From assembly GCF_051155795.1 (NCBI RefSeq), contig NZ_DAXETW010000086.1:1-64000 (forward strand): a DNA stretch of 64,000 bases, read 5' to 3'. Origin of the DNA: Longibacter sp051155795 (GTDB lineage: Bacteria; Bacteroidota; Rhodothermia; Rhodothermales; Salinibacteraceae). Of this stretch, positions 43,082-52,703 are shown piece after piece (position 1 is the stretch's first letter; the number at the start of each line of letters is the position of its first letter). The notes beneath the pieces were generated by a model. The model did no database searches. It saw only the letters and a program-made list of their open reading frames with translations, and was not told the origin of the DNA. Both the position numbers and the translations under genes were made by a program.

Positions 43082-45733
43082 TCACGCACTGGCTGCTTCC
43101 TCCGTGTCGTCGTCTGCGGCCTCGAGGCCGGCCGCTCCGTCACCACGGGCACCGTCGCCCCGGGCGCCGTCACCGTGCGCTTCTGTGCCGGGCACGTCCG
43201 GTGCCGGCTCGCCGGCGGGGCCGGTGGGGGTCAGGGCGCGGTCGACTTCGTCGGCGATACTTGAGGCGAGTGCACCGCGCCCGACCGGTTCGCCCGGCAT
43301 GTCGCGGTTCACACGGTACTCGTCGAGCTCAAACTCATCGACGGCAACGTACCGGGTGCGGGCCTTCTCCGCACGCTGAACCGTCTCGTAATCCTCCGGC
43401 GAGATGATGCCTTGCTCAAGCGCCTGGTCCAGAAGTGCGAGCGGCCGCTTCTTCGGCAGGCGTCCGTCGCGGACGGCGTCTTTGATCGTCTGGCCGATGT
43501 GATACGATTCCCGGCTGAGCGTGAAGGCGATCTCCAGATCGCCGAGGGCTTCCCCTTCTTCCTCGGTGAGGTAAATGCCCTCGGTCATCCACTCGCGAGC
43601 GCCGTCTTTCTCCTGGATGGCCTGTGCAATCTTGCCACCGAGGTGATCGCTCGGCATGGACCCGATCGTGTTGAAGCGACTCCACGGACCGATGACGCCG
43701 CGAAAGAGCCACGTGAGGCCGGGCACCTTCATGTTGGCGAACAGTCCGTCGAACGCCTCCTGAATCTGTGCGAACGCGTACTGCAGGGACCAGTGCATGA
43801 AGTCTTCCTGCTCCTCGGGACGACCTTCCTTCTCGAAGCGAGTGAGCGTGGCCGTCGCCAGGTACATCCAGATGAGAATGTCTGCAAAACGACCCGTTAT
43901 CTTCTCCTTCCGCTTCAGCGCACCGCCGAGGCTTCCCATGGCGAGGTCCGCCATGAAGGCGAAGGTTGCCGATGCCCAGGACAGCTTGCGGTAGTACTTA
44001 GCATGCGGTCCGCTCACCGGCGAGCCGGCAAGCATTCCACGGGTAATGCTGAGGCCGAATGCTCGGAAGCCGTTGCGCACCACGTGTCCGATGTGGCTCC
44101 AGAAGGCACCATCGAATTTCTTCACGTCGCCCTCCATCAGGGCTTCGATTTCCGTCAGCGCATAGGGGTGGCACCGGATGGCTCCCTGCCCGAAGATCAT
44201 CATCGTCCGGGTCAGGATATTGGCTCCCTCCACGGTGATGCTGATCGGCGTACCAATGTATGCATTCGCGAGCAGGTTCTTCGGCCCGCGGGAGATCGCA
44301 TTCCCGGCCAGAATGTCCATTGAGTCGTTAACGGCCTGACGCTGCAGCTCGGTGAAGCTGTACTTCGCGATGGCCGAAACTACCGACGGCTTCTCGCCGC
44401 TGTCTACAGCGCCGTTGGTGTACTTGCGAGCTGCTTCGAGCGTATAGGTAAAGCCGGCGATGCGCGCGAGTGGCTCCTCGATGCCTTCGAACTTACCGAT
44501 CGAGAGACCGAACTGCTGGCGTACGGCGGCGTGTCCACCGGCGACGCGTGTGAAGTACTTAAGCCCCCCTGCGGCCTGTGCCGGCAGCATGATGCCGCGC
44601 CCCGCTGAGAGGGCGTCCATGAGCATCTGCCATCCGCGTCCGGCGCCGTCCTTGCCCCCGATGATTGCATCGATCGGCAGCTCTACGTTCTCCCCTTCGG
44701 TCGGGCAGTTGTAAAAGGCAATGCCGAGTGGGTCGTGGCGCCGGCCCAGCTTCACGCCTTGCGCGTCCGAGGGGACGAGCGCGCAGGTGATACCGAGATC
44801 CGTACCCTTGCCGAGGTAGTTGTTCGGGTCCTCGAGCTTGAACGCAAGGCCCAGAATCCCCGAGATGGCGGCAAGCGAGATGTACCGCTTGTCCCAGTTG
44901 AGGCGCAGCATGAGTTCGCCGTCCTCATTCTTGAAGACCTCACCATGGGAGGTCATGGCACCCGCGTCCGATCCAGCATTCGGCTCGGTAAGCGCGAATG
45001 CGGGAATGTCCGTGCCATCCGCGAGGCGGGGCAGGTAGTAGTCCTTTTGCTCATCCGTTCCGTAGTGAAGCAGCAGTTCGCCGGGCCCGAGGGAGTTGGG
45101 GACCATCACGGTGATGGACAAAGGAAGCGAGCGCGTGCCCAGCTTCTGGACCACGGCGCTCCGCCCTTCTGCCGAGAATCCGAGACCGCCGTACTCCTCC
45201 GGGATGATCAAGCCGAAGAAGCCGTGCTCTTTCATGAAGTCCCATGCTTCCTGGGGCAGGTCTCCCCGCTGATGAACGTCCCAATCGTCGACCATCGCGC
45301 AGAGGTCTTCCACGGGGCCGTCCAGAAACGCCTGCTCCTCGTCCGTTAGCTCGGGATAAAGCTGATCCAGCGTATTCTTAAAGTCCGGTTTTCCCGAAAA
45401 CAGTTCCGCGTCCATCCAGACCGTTCCGGCGTCAATCGCCGTCTGCTCCGTCTCCGAAATAACCGGCAGGAATTGAAGCGCTTCCATCATTTTCATGACG
45501 GCAGAACTCACGATACGCCGAATCGGCGGAAGGTTGAAGACCACCGCCAGGACACCGTAGGGGATCCAGACCCACATCGGTGCGCCGAAACCGTAGAGAG
45601 CGGCGGCACCGGCAACGGCCCACAACGCGAGTGGAGCCCCCGTAAAGCCGAGCACAAATAGCACCAGCAGAACCCCGGCAACCACGCCAGCGGTCGGCAG
45701 GCTGGAGAATACGTCGAAGTAAGGTAAATTCAT
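43082..45733 (-). CDS. fadE: Acyl-CoA dehydrogenase, FadE type
   Basis: This 883-residue membrane-associated acyl-CoA dehydrogenase catalyses the first beta-oxidation step with FAD. Two N-terminal hydrophobic segments (about residues 14-32 and 36-66) anchor it, as in E. coli FadE (814 residues). Core motifs are FFGLIIPEEYGGLGFS, FALTEPNAGSDAGAM, AAGGLKYFTRVAGGHAAVRQQFG and VEGANILTRTMMIFGQGAIRCHP. The large C-terminal FadE-specific domain follows. The last ~60 residues are a low-complexity tail with GDGAR repeated. One copy of the TTAAC-N3-GTTAA element lies 90 bp upstream, pointing to control by the nearby TetR protein. Confidence 0.94.
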   Translation of the reverse strand: MNLPYFDVFSSLPTAGVVAGVLLVLFVLGFTGAPLALWAVAGAAALYGFGAPMWVWIPYGVLAVVFNLPPIRRIVSSAVMKMMEALQFLPVISETEQTAIDAGTVWMDAELFSGKPDFKNTLDQLYPELTDEEQAFLDGPVEDLCAMVDDWDVHQRGDLPQEAWDFMKEHGFFGLIIPEEYGGLGFSAEGRSAVVQKLGTRSLPLSITVMVPNSLGPGELLLHYGTDEQKDYYLPRLADGTDIPAFALTEPNAGSDAGAMTSHGEVFKNEDGELMLRLNWDKRYISLAAISGILGLAFKLEDPNNYLGKGTDLGITCALVPSDAQGVKLGRRHDPLGIAFYNCPTEGENVELPIDAIIGGKDGAGRGWQMLMDALSAGRGIMLPAQAAGGLKYFTRVAGGHAAVRQQFGLSIGKFEGIEEPLARIAGFTYTLEAARKYTNGAVDSGEKPSVVSAIAKYSFTELQRQAVNDSMDILAGNAISRGPKNLLANAYIGTPISITVEGANILTRTMMIFGQGAIRCHPYALTEIEALMEGDVKKFDGAFWSHIGHVVRNGFRAFGLSITRGMLAGSPVSGPHAKYYRKLSWASATFAFMADLAMGSLGGALKRKEKITGRFADILIWMYLATATLTRFEKEGRPEEQEDFMHWSLQYAFAQIQEAFDGLFANMKVPGLTWLFRGVIGPWSRFNTIGSMPSDHLGGKIAQAIQEKDGAREWMTEGIYLTEEEGEALGDLEIAFTLSRESYHIGQTIKDAVRDGRLPKKRPLALLDQALEQGIISPEDYETVQRAEKARTRYVAVDEFELDEYRVNRDMPGEPVGRGALASSIADEVDRALTPTGPAGEPAPDVPGTEAHGDGARGDGARGDGAAGLEAADDDTEEAASA

Positions 45734-45821
45734 GACTGCGTTCGTCTTGTGGTTGTTGCCATTCGGGGGCTCCAGGAGCGGTCGTCAGGTATCGACCCCG
45801 CCTCAGGCGGAGCTCAGTAGC

Positions 45822-45838
45822 ACTTAACACCGTTAACC
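45822..45838. promoter_or_regulatory. Candidate TetR operator upstream of fadE
   Basis: ACTTAACACCGTTAACC contains the inverted repeat TTAAC-ACC-GTTAA, 89 bp before the fadE ATG. A further GTTAAC half-site lies at 45854-45859. The same element precedes fadB (49813-49829) and tetR (52662-52678). Confidence 0.75.
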
Positions 45839-45983
45839 ATACAGGTATACCCAGTTAACGGAAAATTGTTTACGAGCCTGCAATTTTTCTTATGCGCCCA
45901 CCAGGCCGGGAACTCTGACCATGCCGCCTCTCAGGAAACGGAGGGGCGGAGCACGGCCGGAGCCCCGGAGCAGGGTCTATATG

Positions 45984-47189
45984 CTAGAGGCGCAGGTTTT
46001 CGATGACACCCGCAGCGCCCATTCCGCCTCCCACACACATCGTGCAGATGCCATACCGGACCTCTCGGCGGATCATCTCATGAATCAGCGTGGAGGTGAG
46101 CTTGGCGCCGGTGCATCCAAGCGGGTGACCGAGAGCGATGGCACCGCCATTGACGTTCACGATGTCCTCGTCGAGGCCGGACTCGCGGATCACAGCAAGC
46201 GCCTGTGCCGCGAAGGCTTCGTTGAGCTCGACCAGGCCGATGTCGTCCAGCGAGAGGCCGGTTTGCTTCAACACCTTCGGGATGGCTTCCACCGGGCCGA
46301 TGCCCATGTATTCGGGCGCGACGCCGGCAACAGAGAAGCCCACGAGGCGTGCCAGCGGGTCAACCCCGAGCTCGTCGACCATGCGCTGACTCATCACGAC
46401 AGACGCGGCACCGCCGTCCGAAGTTTGCGACGAGTTGCCGGCCGTCACGCTTCCGCCCCGCCGAAACGCCGGACGCAGGCCGGCCAGCGCTTCTATGCTG
46501 GTGTCACGCCGCGGTCCTTCGTCCACATCGAACGTGGTTTCGTGCGTGTGCGTCGACCCTTTACCAAAGTCGGCGCCGTTGTAGTACGTTTGAGCAACCT
46601 CCAGCGGCACAATCTCCTCGTCGAACCTTCCGCTGTCGATCGCATCGACGGCGCGCTCATGAGAGCGGAGCGCGAATGCGTCCTGGTCCTCCCGCGACAC
46701 GCCGTACTTTTCCGCTACGTTCTCGGCGGTGATTCCCATTGAAACGTAGTAGTCGATATCGTCCTCCGTCAACTGCGGATCGGGCTGAAAGAAGAAGCCG
46801 CTCATGGGAACCGCGCTCATCGATTCCGCGCCACCGGCCACGACGACATCTGCGGTGCCCGTAGCAATCGCCTGCGAAGCCATGGCGATCGTCTGCAGGC
46901 CGGACGAGCAAAAGCGGTTCACGGTGGCGCCCGGGACGGAATCCGGGAGACCGGCTTTCTGCGCGATGATGCGTCCCACGTTCATGCCCTGCGGACCTTC
47001 GGGAAAGGCGCAGCCCATCATGACATCGTCCACCATCTCGGGCTCGAGTCCGTCGACGCGGTCCATCGCGCCGCGGACCGAGTGCGCGCCCATTTCTTCC
47101 GGGCGGTAATCCTTCAGAGTGCCGCGTCCGGCTTTTCCTACGGCCGTCCGCACGCTGCTTACGATATATGCTCCGTTCTTTGCTTCCAT
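45984..47189 (-). CDS. fadA: Acetyl-CoA acyltransferase (3-ketoacyl-CoA thiolase)
   Basis: This 401-residue thiolase cleaves 3-ketoacyl-CoA with CoA to give acetyl-CoA in the last beta-oxidation step. The nucleophilic Cys94 lies in VNRFCSSGLQTIAMA. The C-terminal motifs NGGAIALGHPLGCTGAKL (catalytic His) and CTMCVGGGMGAAGV (second Cys) are intact. It starts at ATG 47189, 111 bp after the bifunctional dehydrogenase/hydratase gene, and the two probably form a fadBA-type operon under the operator at 49813. Confidence 0.95.
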   Translation of the reverse strand: MEAKNGAYIVSSVRTAVGKAGRGTLKDYRPEEMGAHSVRGAMDRVDGLEPEMVDDVMMGCAFPEGPQGMNVGRIIAQKAGLPDSVPGATVNRFCSSGLQTIAMASQAIATGTADVVVAGGAESMSAVPMSGFFFQPDPQLTEDDIDYYVSMGITAENVAEKYGVSREDQDAFALRSHERAVDAIDSGRFDEEIVPLEVAQTYYNGADFGKGSTHTHETTFDVDEGPRRDTSIEALAGLRPAFRRGGSVTAGNSSQTSDGGAASVVMSQRMVDELGVDPLARLVGFSVAGVAPEYMGIGPVEAIPKVLKQTGLSLDDIGLVELNEAFAAQALAVIRESGLDEDIVNVNGGAIALGHPLGCTGAKLTSTLIHEMIRREVRYGICTMCVGGGMGAAGVIENLRL

Positions 47190-47300
47190 TAGGTCGTATC
47201 GTCCCGTTCTGTAAAAATCGTCAATGTGTCGCGATGCCCGGGGCGGACCGGTGCGTTGCCGGCGCCACCCGCAGGCTTCGCGCGTCGTCGTGCGGTTCGC

Positions 47301-49712
47301 TTAGTTGCGGAGCGGCTTGTTGTGCTCCAGGATGTGTTGCACGCGCGCCATGGTTTTCTCCTCGCCGAGGAGGCTGAGGAATACCTCACGCTCGAGTTCC
47401 AGGAGATAGTCCTCATGGACATCCTGCGGGCTCGACAGCTCGCCGCCGCACATGACGTGGGCAAGCTTGGTCGCGAGGAATTCGTCGTACTCGCTGATAT
47501 AGCCGCCTTCGCGATAGCCGCGGAGAGAGACCTTGATCGCTGCGAGGGTTTTTTCGCCCAGAACGCGGATCTTATTGCGGACCGGCGGAGCGGCGTATCC
47601 CTGTTCGCTGAGGGCTTTCACCTCTTCCTTGGCCACGTGCAGTCGACGGTCGGCATTCATGACCACCTTCGTGTGCTCCGGCAGAAAGCCCTTCTCAATA
47701 GCCTGCGGCGCACTTTCAGCCACTTCGGCCATCGCGATGGTCTCGAAGTAGCCGCGGAGGTATGCCTGGATGTTGCTCGGATGATCATCCGGGGCCCGCT
47801 CGGCTGCATACGCCGCCATCCTCATCGTCCCGGTGCCGGCAGGGATGAGTCCAACGCCGAGCTCAACCAGTCCGAGGTACGTTTCGGCCGCACACACCGG
47901 GTGCGTGCTCGCCATCGTCATCTCGGCCCCACCGCCCAGCACACGCTGGTGGGTAGCCACTACAACCGGTTTCGTGGCGTAATGGACTTTCTGAATGGTA
48001 TCCTGAAACTCGGCAATGTACTCTCCGATCTGGTCGTACATTCCCTGAGCGGCGGCCATCGCCATCTCGCCGAGGTTGGCGCCGACGGAGAAGTTTTTGC
48101 CTTCATTCCCGATCACGAGGCCGCGCACGTTCGGATCGTTCTCGACCCGATCGATGCATTCACGCAAACCGGCCATCACGTCGCGACCGAGAGAATTCGA
48201 CTTCGACCGGAACTCGTAGAGCATGACGTCATCGCCGATATCAAGCAGCGCGGCGTCCCCGTTCGTCCATACCTCGTTGGAGGACTGGGCCTTCACGCGG
48301 TCGAGCGATAACTGATCTTCAGGCGTCGGGTCGCTCACGTACGCTCCTTCCTCCGGGACGTAGACTTCCCGATTGCCGTTCTGCACGCGATAAAAGGACG
48401 TGACGCCGGCGTCGGCCATGTCTTCAACCCAGGCCGGGACCTCAATGTCGTGCTCTTTCATCCCGTTGATAACGGTCTCAAAACCGAGAGCGTCCCACTT
48501 CTGGAAGGGACCCATCTCCCACCCGAAGCCCCACCGGATGGCACGATCGACGTCGGCCGGGTTGTCGGTAATCTCACCGATCCGCCGGGCGCTGTACCCG
48601 ATGGTCGCCAGCGTCGTGTCGCGGAAAAAGGAGCCGGCACGGCCCGTATCTTGATACAGAGCATTCAGCCGGGCCTTCAAATCGCCCGCCTTCTTGATCG
48701 ACTTGATATCGCCAAGGTCTTGTTCCCCGGCGGAGGTGTAGTCAAAGGATTCTGGATCGAGGGATTTGATTTCGCCGTCGACTTTCTTGTAGAACCCTTC
48801 ACCGCTCTTCGCCCCTTTTCGGCCGTTGTCGACCAGTTTCTGCAGGACATCTGGGACCTGAAATTCGTCGCGACTCTCGTCGTTCTCAGCCTTTTCGTGA
48901 AGGTTCTTCGTGACATCCACGAGCACGTCGAGACCGACGACGTCCGCCGTACGGAAGGTCGCCGACTTCGGATGACCCTGTAGCTGTCCGGTCAGGGTGT
49001 CGACCTCTTCGATCGAATAGTCACCGTCCGTGTAGTACCGCATGGCCTGCAACTGGGCAAAAATGCCAATGCGGTTGCCGATGAAGTACGGGACGTCGTT
49101 GGCAACGACAATGCCTTTGCCGAGATGTATGCGTCCAAACTGAGCGACGCGCTCGACCACATCCGGATCTGTCTCCTGCGTCGGGATGATCTCGAGCAGC
49201 TTCAGATACCGGGGTGGGTTGAAGAAGTGCGTCCCGAGGAACCGACGTTTGTAATCCGCCGATCGACCTTCCGCAATTTCGTGGATGGGAAGACCGCTGG
49301 TATTCGTCGAGATGACTGCATCTTCCCGGGCATGCTCCTCGATGCGGGCATGCACGTCTCGCTTGATCGGCAGGTGTTCGACGACGACCTCGATGATCCA
49401 GTCCGCCTGCGCAACGCGATCGAAGTTATCGTCGAAGTTACCCGTGTAAATCCGATCGGCGACATCGGACGTGTGAAACGGATCCGGGCTCGCCTTCTTG
49501 GCCGCCTGTAGACCCTTATTGACGATTTGATTGGGATCGCCATCATCGGGCGTGATGTCGAGCAGATGGACTTCAAGACCCGCATTCGCCAGGTGCGCGG
49601 CGATCTGCGCGCCCATGGTGCCAGCCCCCAGCACCGTAGCCGTGCGAAATGGGGGGTGCGTGGCCGGTGCGGATAGATGGAGCGAGCGTGTGTCGAGGGC
49701 CTTCGTTTCCAT
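47301..49712 (-). CDS. 3-hydroxyacyl-CoA dehydrogenase/enoyl-CoA hydratase, FadN/FadB-like
   Basis: This is an 803-residue bifunctional beta-oxidation enzyme. Domain order is dehydrogenase first: the NAD-binding fold TATVLGAGTMGAQIAAHLANAG at about 24-45, then the GTHFFNPPRYLKLLEIIP region. The crotonase domain follows in the C-terminal half (VIGNEGKNFSVGANLGEMAMAA, then GGGAEMTMASTHPVCAAETYLGLVELGVGLIPAGTG). This order matches Bacillus FadN rather than E. coli FadB, which is hydratase-first. It heads a unit with fadA and has a perfect 17-bp operator-like palindrome 100 bp upstream. Confidence 0.93.
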   Translation of the reverse strand: METKALDTRSLHLSAPATHPPFRTATVLGAGTMGAQIAAHLANAGLEVHLLDITPDDGDPNQIVNKGLQAAKKASPDPFHTSDVADRIYTGNFDDNFDRVAQADWIIEVVVEHLPIKRDVHARIEEHAREDAVISTNTSGLPIHEIAEGRSADYKRRFLGTHFFNPPRYLKLLEIIPTQETDPDVVERVAQFGRIHLGKGIVVANDVPYFIGNRIGIFAQLQAMRYYTDGDYSIEEVDTLTGQLQGHPKSATFRTADVVGLDVLVDVTKNLHEKAENDESRDEFQVPDVLQKLVDNGRKGAKSGEGFYKKVDGEIKSLDPESFDYTSAGEQDLGDIKSIKKAGDLKARLNALYQDTGRAGSFFRDTTLATIGYSARRIGEITDNPADVDRAIRWGFGWEMGPFQKWDALGFETVINGMKEHDIEVPAWVEDMADAGVTSFYRVQNGNREVYVPEEGAYVSDPTPEDQLSLDRVKAQSSNEVWTNGDAALLDIGDDVMLYEFRSKSNSLGRDVMAGLRECIDRVENDPNVRGLVIGNEGKNFSVGANLGEMAMAAAQGMYDQIGEYIAEFQDTIQKVHYATKPVVVATHQRVLGGGAEMTMASTHPVCAAETYLGLVELGVGLIPAGTGTMRMAAYAAERAPDDHPSNIQAYLRGYFETIAMAEVAESAPQAIEKGFLPEHTKVVMNADRRLHVAKEEVKALSEQGYAAPPVRNKIRVLGEKTLAAIKVSLRGYREGGYISEYDEFLATKLAHVMCGGELSSPQDVHEDYLLELEREVFLSLLGEEKTMARVQHILEHNKPLRN

Positions 49713-50021
49713 GCTTGCGTCGTGGTTTATGATCGTGAGAAAAGGAGTCCGGCCGGCAGAAAACCCTGCTGGCGCGGTGAAGAGAGCCGGCGCATATAGT
49801 GTACGTCCCTGAACTTAACAGTGTTAAGTAGGATCTACACAGGAATGTGTGCTTTCGGAAGCGCTTTTCATTTTGCGGCGGCGGATCGCAGGTATGGGAA
49901 GCATCGGCCCATTCTGCTTCTCGATGACGCCGGTAGGACAAATGCGAGCCGGACGGGGTGTGTTCGTCTGGGGCCTGCCGCCGTTACAACGGCATGGCCC
50001 TGAACGATGTCAGCGGAAGGT
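49713..50021. other. Intergenic region with the fadB operator
   Basis: This 309-bp gap between fadD and fadB (both minus) contains the operator palindrome at 49813-49829. Between it and the fadB start is a minus-strand ACTATATG (about 49792-49799) that could be a -10-like element. No gene is supported. Confidence 0.5.
49813..49829. promoter_or_regulatory. Perfect palindromic candidate TetR operator upstream of fadB
   Basis: ACTTAAC-AGT-GTTAAGT is a perfect 7+3+7 inverted repeat, 100 bp before the fadB ATG. It is the most symmetrical of the three copies and probably the strongest site. Confidence 0.8.
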
Positions 50022-51920
50022 TCATGCAACGATGACCGCTCTGCGCTTGGTCTTGCGTTCGGGCGACGGCGTGTCCTCGTACAGCGCCTCCATTTCATCG
50101 GCATACGCCTCCCGAATCATCGGTCGCTTCACTTTCAGCGTCGGCGTCAAGAGACCGGATTCGACGGTCAGTTCATCGGGGATCAGGGCGAAGCGCTTCA
50201 CGGTCGACCAGTGATCCATGCCTTCGTTGGCATCGTCGACCAGCTGCTGGAAGGCGCGCACGATCTGCTCCTCCTCCAGCAGGTCCTCGAACGCCTGCTG
50301 ATCATCGACCCCGAGCTGGCGCGCCTGCGCACGGACCTGATCTTCCGCCGGGAAAATGAGGGCTGAGCAGAACTTCCGACCGTTGCCGATCACGATCGCC
50401 TTGTCGACCATCGGCTGGCTGCCGAGTTCGTTCTCGATCGGCTGCGGCATGACATACTTGCCGGTCGATAGCTTGAAGAGGTCCTTCTTGCGATCGGTGA
50501 TCTTCAGGAAGTTACCGTCAAACTCGCCGATGTCGCCGGTGTGGAACCAGTCATCGGACAGAACCTTGGCGGTTTTCTCCTCCGCCTTGTAGTATCCTTG
50601 CATAACGTGCGGTCCGCGCGTGAGAATTTCGCCGTCGTCCGCGATTCGGACCTCCACGCCGGGTAGCGGGTCCCCCACGGTACCGGGCTTGTTTCGCTCC
50701 GGACGCGTAAACGCGATGACCGGACTGGTCTCGGTGAGCCCGTAGCCCTGTAGCGTTTCGATTCCGGCCGCAGCCAGCGTGTTCGCCAGATCCGGCTGAA
50801 GGGCCGCACCGCCAACAACAATGTACTTGACCCGCCCGCCGAGCGCCTGGCGCCATTTGCTGAACACCAGAGTATCGGCAACTTTCCGTTTCAGCGTGAA
50901 GGGAAGCGATTCTTGCTCGTCCATTCGGAACTGTCGGGCCACACCGAGCGCCCATGTCCCGATCGCCTTCTGAAGGCCCTCCATCTCCATGATTTTCTTC
51001 TGGATCCCGGCATAGACCTTTTCCAGAACACGAGGTACCGACGCGAACGCCGTAGGCTGCACCTTGGGCAGGGCGTCCACCAGATTGTCGGGCTCGCAGA
51101 AGTAGACGCTGATTCCCTGCGACATGTAGGCGTACTGCAGGGACCGGGCAAACACGTGGGTCAGCGGCAGAAATGAAATCGCCACTTCTCCGTCCGGACC
51201 TGCCTCAAAACCACTGAGTTCCGAAATCGACGTGAGCGCGTTGAAGGAGATGTTCTCGTGTGAGAGCATCACCCCTTTCGGCTTGCCGGTCGTCCCGCTG
51301 GTGTAAATCAGCGTCGCGAGATCTTCCGGATGGATCTGTGCGCGGAGGTCTTCAATTGCAGCCGGCACATCAGGCGCCGAGGCATCCCCCTTCGCCTGGA
51401 TTTCCTCAAGCGTGTAAAAGGAGACACCCTCCGGCAACGTTGGCTCCGGCTTTCCATCGTCGACGTCACAGATAATCAGCGTACGGATCCGCGGGAGGTC
51501 CGGCAGGATCTCCTCCGCAACGGCGAGTTGTTCTTCATCGGCCACGACGATAGCGCTCGCTTCGGCGTGATCGATGACGTACTGCATCTGATTCGGTGCC
51601 GTCGACAGATAGACGGGCACGTCGATCAGGCCTCCAAGAAGGCAGCCCATGTCTGCAACGCAGAAGTTCACGTCGCTGTGGAGAAGGAAGGCTACCTTGT
51701 CCCCTCGATCGAGGCCTGCGTCCAGCAATCCAAGCGCCGTGCGCTCCGCGCGGCGCCGAAACTCGTCGAGCGACATCGGCGTCCATCCGTCGCCCGTTGG
51801 CTGATTGAAGGCTCGCGGGTTCTCGTAGGCCTCACAGGCTTCATAGAGGAGCTGCGGGAGCGTCTTGTCGAGAACGGGGGGACCGGCTTGTTCGGGGGCG
51901 GTATGTATGGGACCGGGCAT
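50022..51920 (-). CDS. fadD: Long-chain fatty-acid-CoA ligase
   Basis: This 632-residue AMP-forming enzyme activates fatty acids to acyl-CoA. ANL-superfamily motifs are in order: the P-loop LIYTSGTTGKPKGVMLSH, the linker GYGLTETSPVIAF, DDWFHTGDIGEFD with the ribose-binding Asp, and ITDRKKDLFKLSTGKYVMPQPIE with the hinge and catalytic-lysine region. ATG at 51920 (MPGPIHTAPEQAG) is chosen; 21 open codons upstream are unsupported. It lies 109 bp downstream of the TetR gene and is probably co-transcribed with it. Confidence 0.94.
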   Translation of the reverse strand: MPGPIHTAPEQAGPPVLDKTLPQLLYEACEAYENPRAFNQPTGDGWTPMSLDEFRRRAERTALGLLDAGLDRGDKVAFLLHSDVNFCVADMGCLLGGLIDVPVYLSTAPNQMQYVIDHAEASAIVVADEEQLAVAEEILPDLPRIRTLIICDVDDGKPEPTLPEGVSFYTLEEIQAKGDASAPDVPAAIEDLRAQIHPEDLATLIYTSGTTGKPKGVMLSHENISFNALTSISELSGFEAGPDGEVAISFLPLTHVFARSLQYAYMSQGISVYFCEPDNLVDALPKVQPTAFASVPRVLEKVYAGIQKKIMEMEGLQKAIGTWALGVARQFRMDEQESLPFTLKRKVADTLVFSKWRQALGGRVKYIVVGGAALQPDLANTLAAAGIETLQGYGLTETSPVIAFTRPERNKPGTVGDPLPGVEVRIADDGEILTRGPHVMQGYYKAEEKTAKVLSDDWFHTGDIGEFDGNFLKITDRKKDLFKLSTGKYVMPQPIENELGSQPMVDKAIVIGNGRKFCSALIFPAEDQVRAQARQLGVDDQQAFEDLLEEEQIVRAFQQLVDDANEGMDHWSTVKRFALIPDELTVESGLLTPTLKVKRPMIREAYADEMEALYEDTPSPERKTKRRAVIVA

Positions 51921-52029
51921 AGAGCCAGAAAGAGTCAGGTGGGAGGTCCACGACGAGGTACCGCTACATGTGCGGTACGGCACAACAAATCAATGATGGA
52001 GTGCTGCAGCAGGCATCAACGGAACGGCC

Positions 52030-52656
52030 TCAGGGGTGCCGAGCTGTAGCGGATCGGGTGTAGCTACGAAGCGTCTGTCGAATGGCCGCCTGAATGAAGT
52101 CGTCCCGGTCGATGCGAACGTCTACGCGCTCAGCAAGGAGCAGCGATACGGTCCCGTGAAGCGAGGCCCAGATCGCGCTTGCCGACACCCTCGGGTCGTC
52201 GACGTCGAAGACACCTTGCGAATCGCCTTTGTCGAGCGCACTGCGGAAGAAATCAAGATTCCGCCGGGCCTCGCGATACTTCTCCGGTGGATACCGCTCC
52301 ATCCGCTCCGGCCTCAATTGAAACATGATTTCATAGTATTCCGGGTTACTGAGGCCGAAAGAGATAAACCCGCCGCAAAGCGCTTCCAAGCGTTCGAGCG
52401 GCGCATCTTCGTGCTGCTGTGCAATGATCGATAATGCCTCAAACAACTGTTTCATCCCCTCGTCGATTAAGGCGTGCAAGAGCACATCCTTGTTATCGAA
52501 ATAGAGGTAGATGCTCGTAGCGCTGTAGTCAATCTCGCTCGCGATCTTCCGCATCGACAGATTGCTGTACCCATCCTGAACGAGCAGATGTCGAGCGGTG
52601 TCCAGAATGAGGCGCCGTAGATCGCCGTTCTGGTGGTTGTTCGACCGTACCGCCAT
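52030..52656 (-). CDS. TetR family regulator, probable fatty-acid degradation repressor
   Basis: This 208-residue regulator has the N-terminal helix-turn-helix LILDTARHLLVQDGYSNLSMRKIASEIDYSATSIYLYFDNKDVLLHAL, a typical TetR DNA-binding domain, and a C-terminal helical ligand-binding domain. ATG at 52656 (MAVRSNNHQNGD) is chosen; the open frame continues far upstream without support. An inverted repeat just before the start codon also occurs upstream of fadB and fadE, so I infer it represses itself, fadD, fadBA and fadE and is released by acyl-CoA, like FadR of Bacillus/Thermus or PsrA. The ligand is not shown by the sequence. Confidence 0.88.
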   Translation of the reverse strand: MAVRSNNHQNGDLRRLILDTARHLLVQDGYSNLSMRKIASEIDYSATSIYLYFDNKDVLLHALIDEGMKQLFEALSIIAQQHEDAPLERLEALCGGFISFGLSNPEYYEIMFQLRPERMERYPPEKYREARRNLDFFRSALDKGDSQGVFDVDDPRVSASAIWASLHGTVSLLLAERVDVRIDRDDFIQAAIRQTLRSYTRSATARHP

Positions 52657-52661
52657 GCGTG

Positions 52662-52678
52662 AGTTAACGGCGTTAAGT
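52662..52678. promoter_or_regulatory. Candidate TetR operator upstream of tetR
   Basis: AGTTAAC-GGC-GTTAAGT carries TTAAC-N3-GTTAA, starting 6 bp before the tetR ATG and overlapping the predicted -10 element. This position suits negative autoregulation. Confidence 0.75.
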
Positions 52679-52703
52679 AAACAGGGGATCAAGAATTTGT
52701 CAA
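52676..52703 (-). promoter_or_regulatory. Candidate promoter of tetR-fadD
   Basis: On the minus strand a perfect TTGACA (52698-52703) is separated by 16 bp from TTTACT (52676-52681), a -35/-10 pair of sigma-70 type. The -10 overlaps the operator. The predicted transcript would have a very short leader of about 13 nt. Confidence 0.5.
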
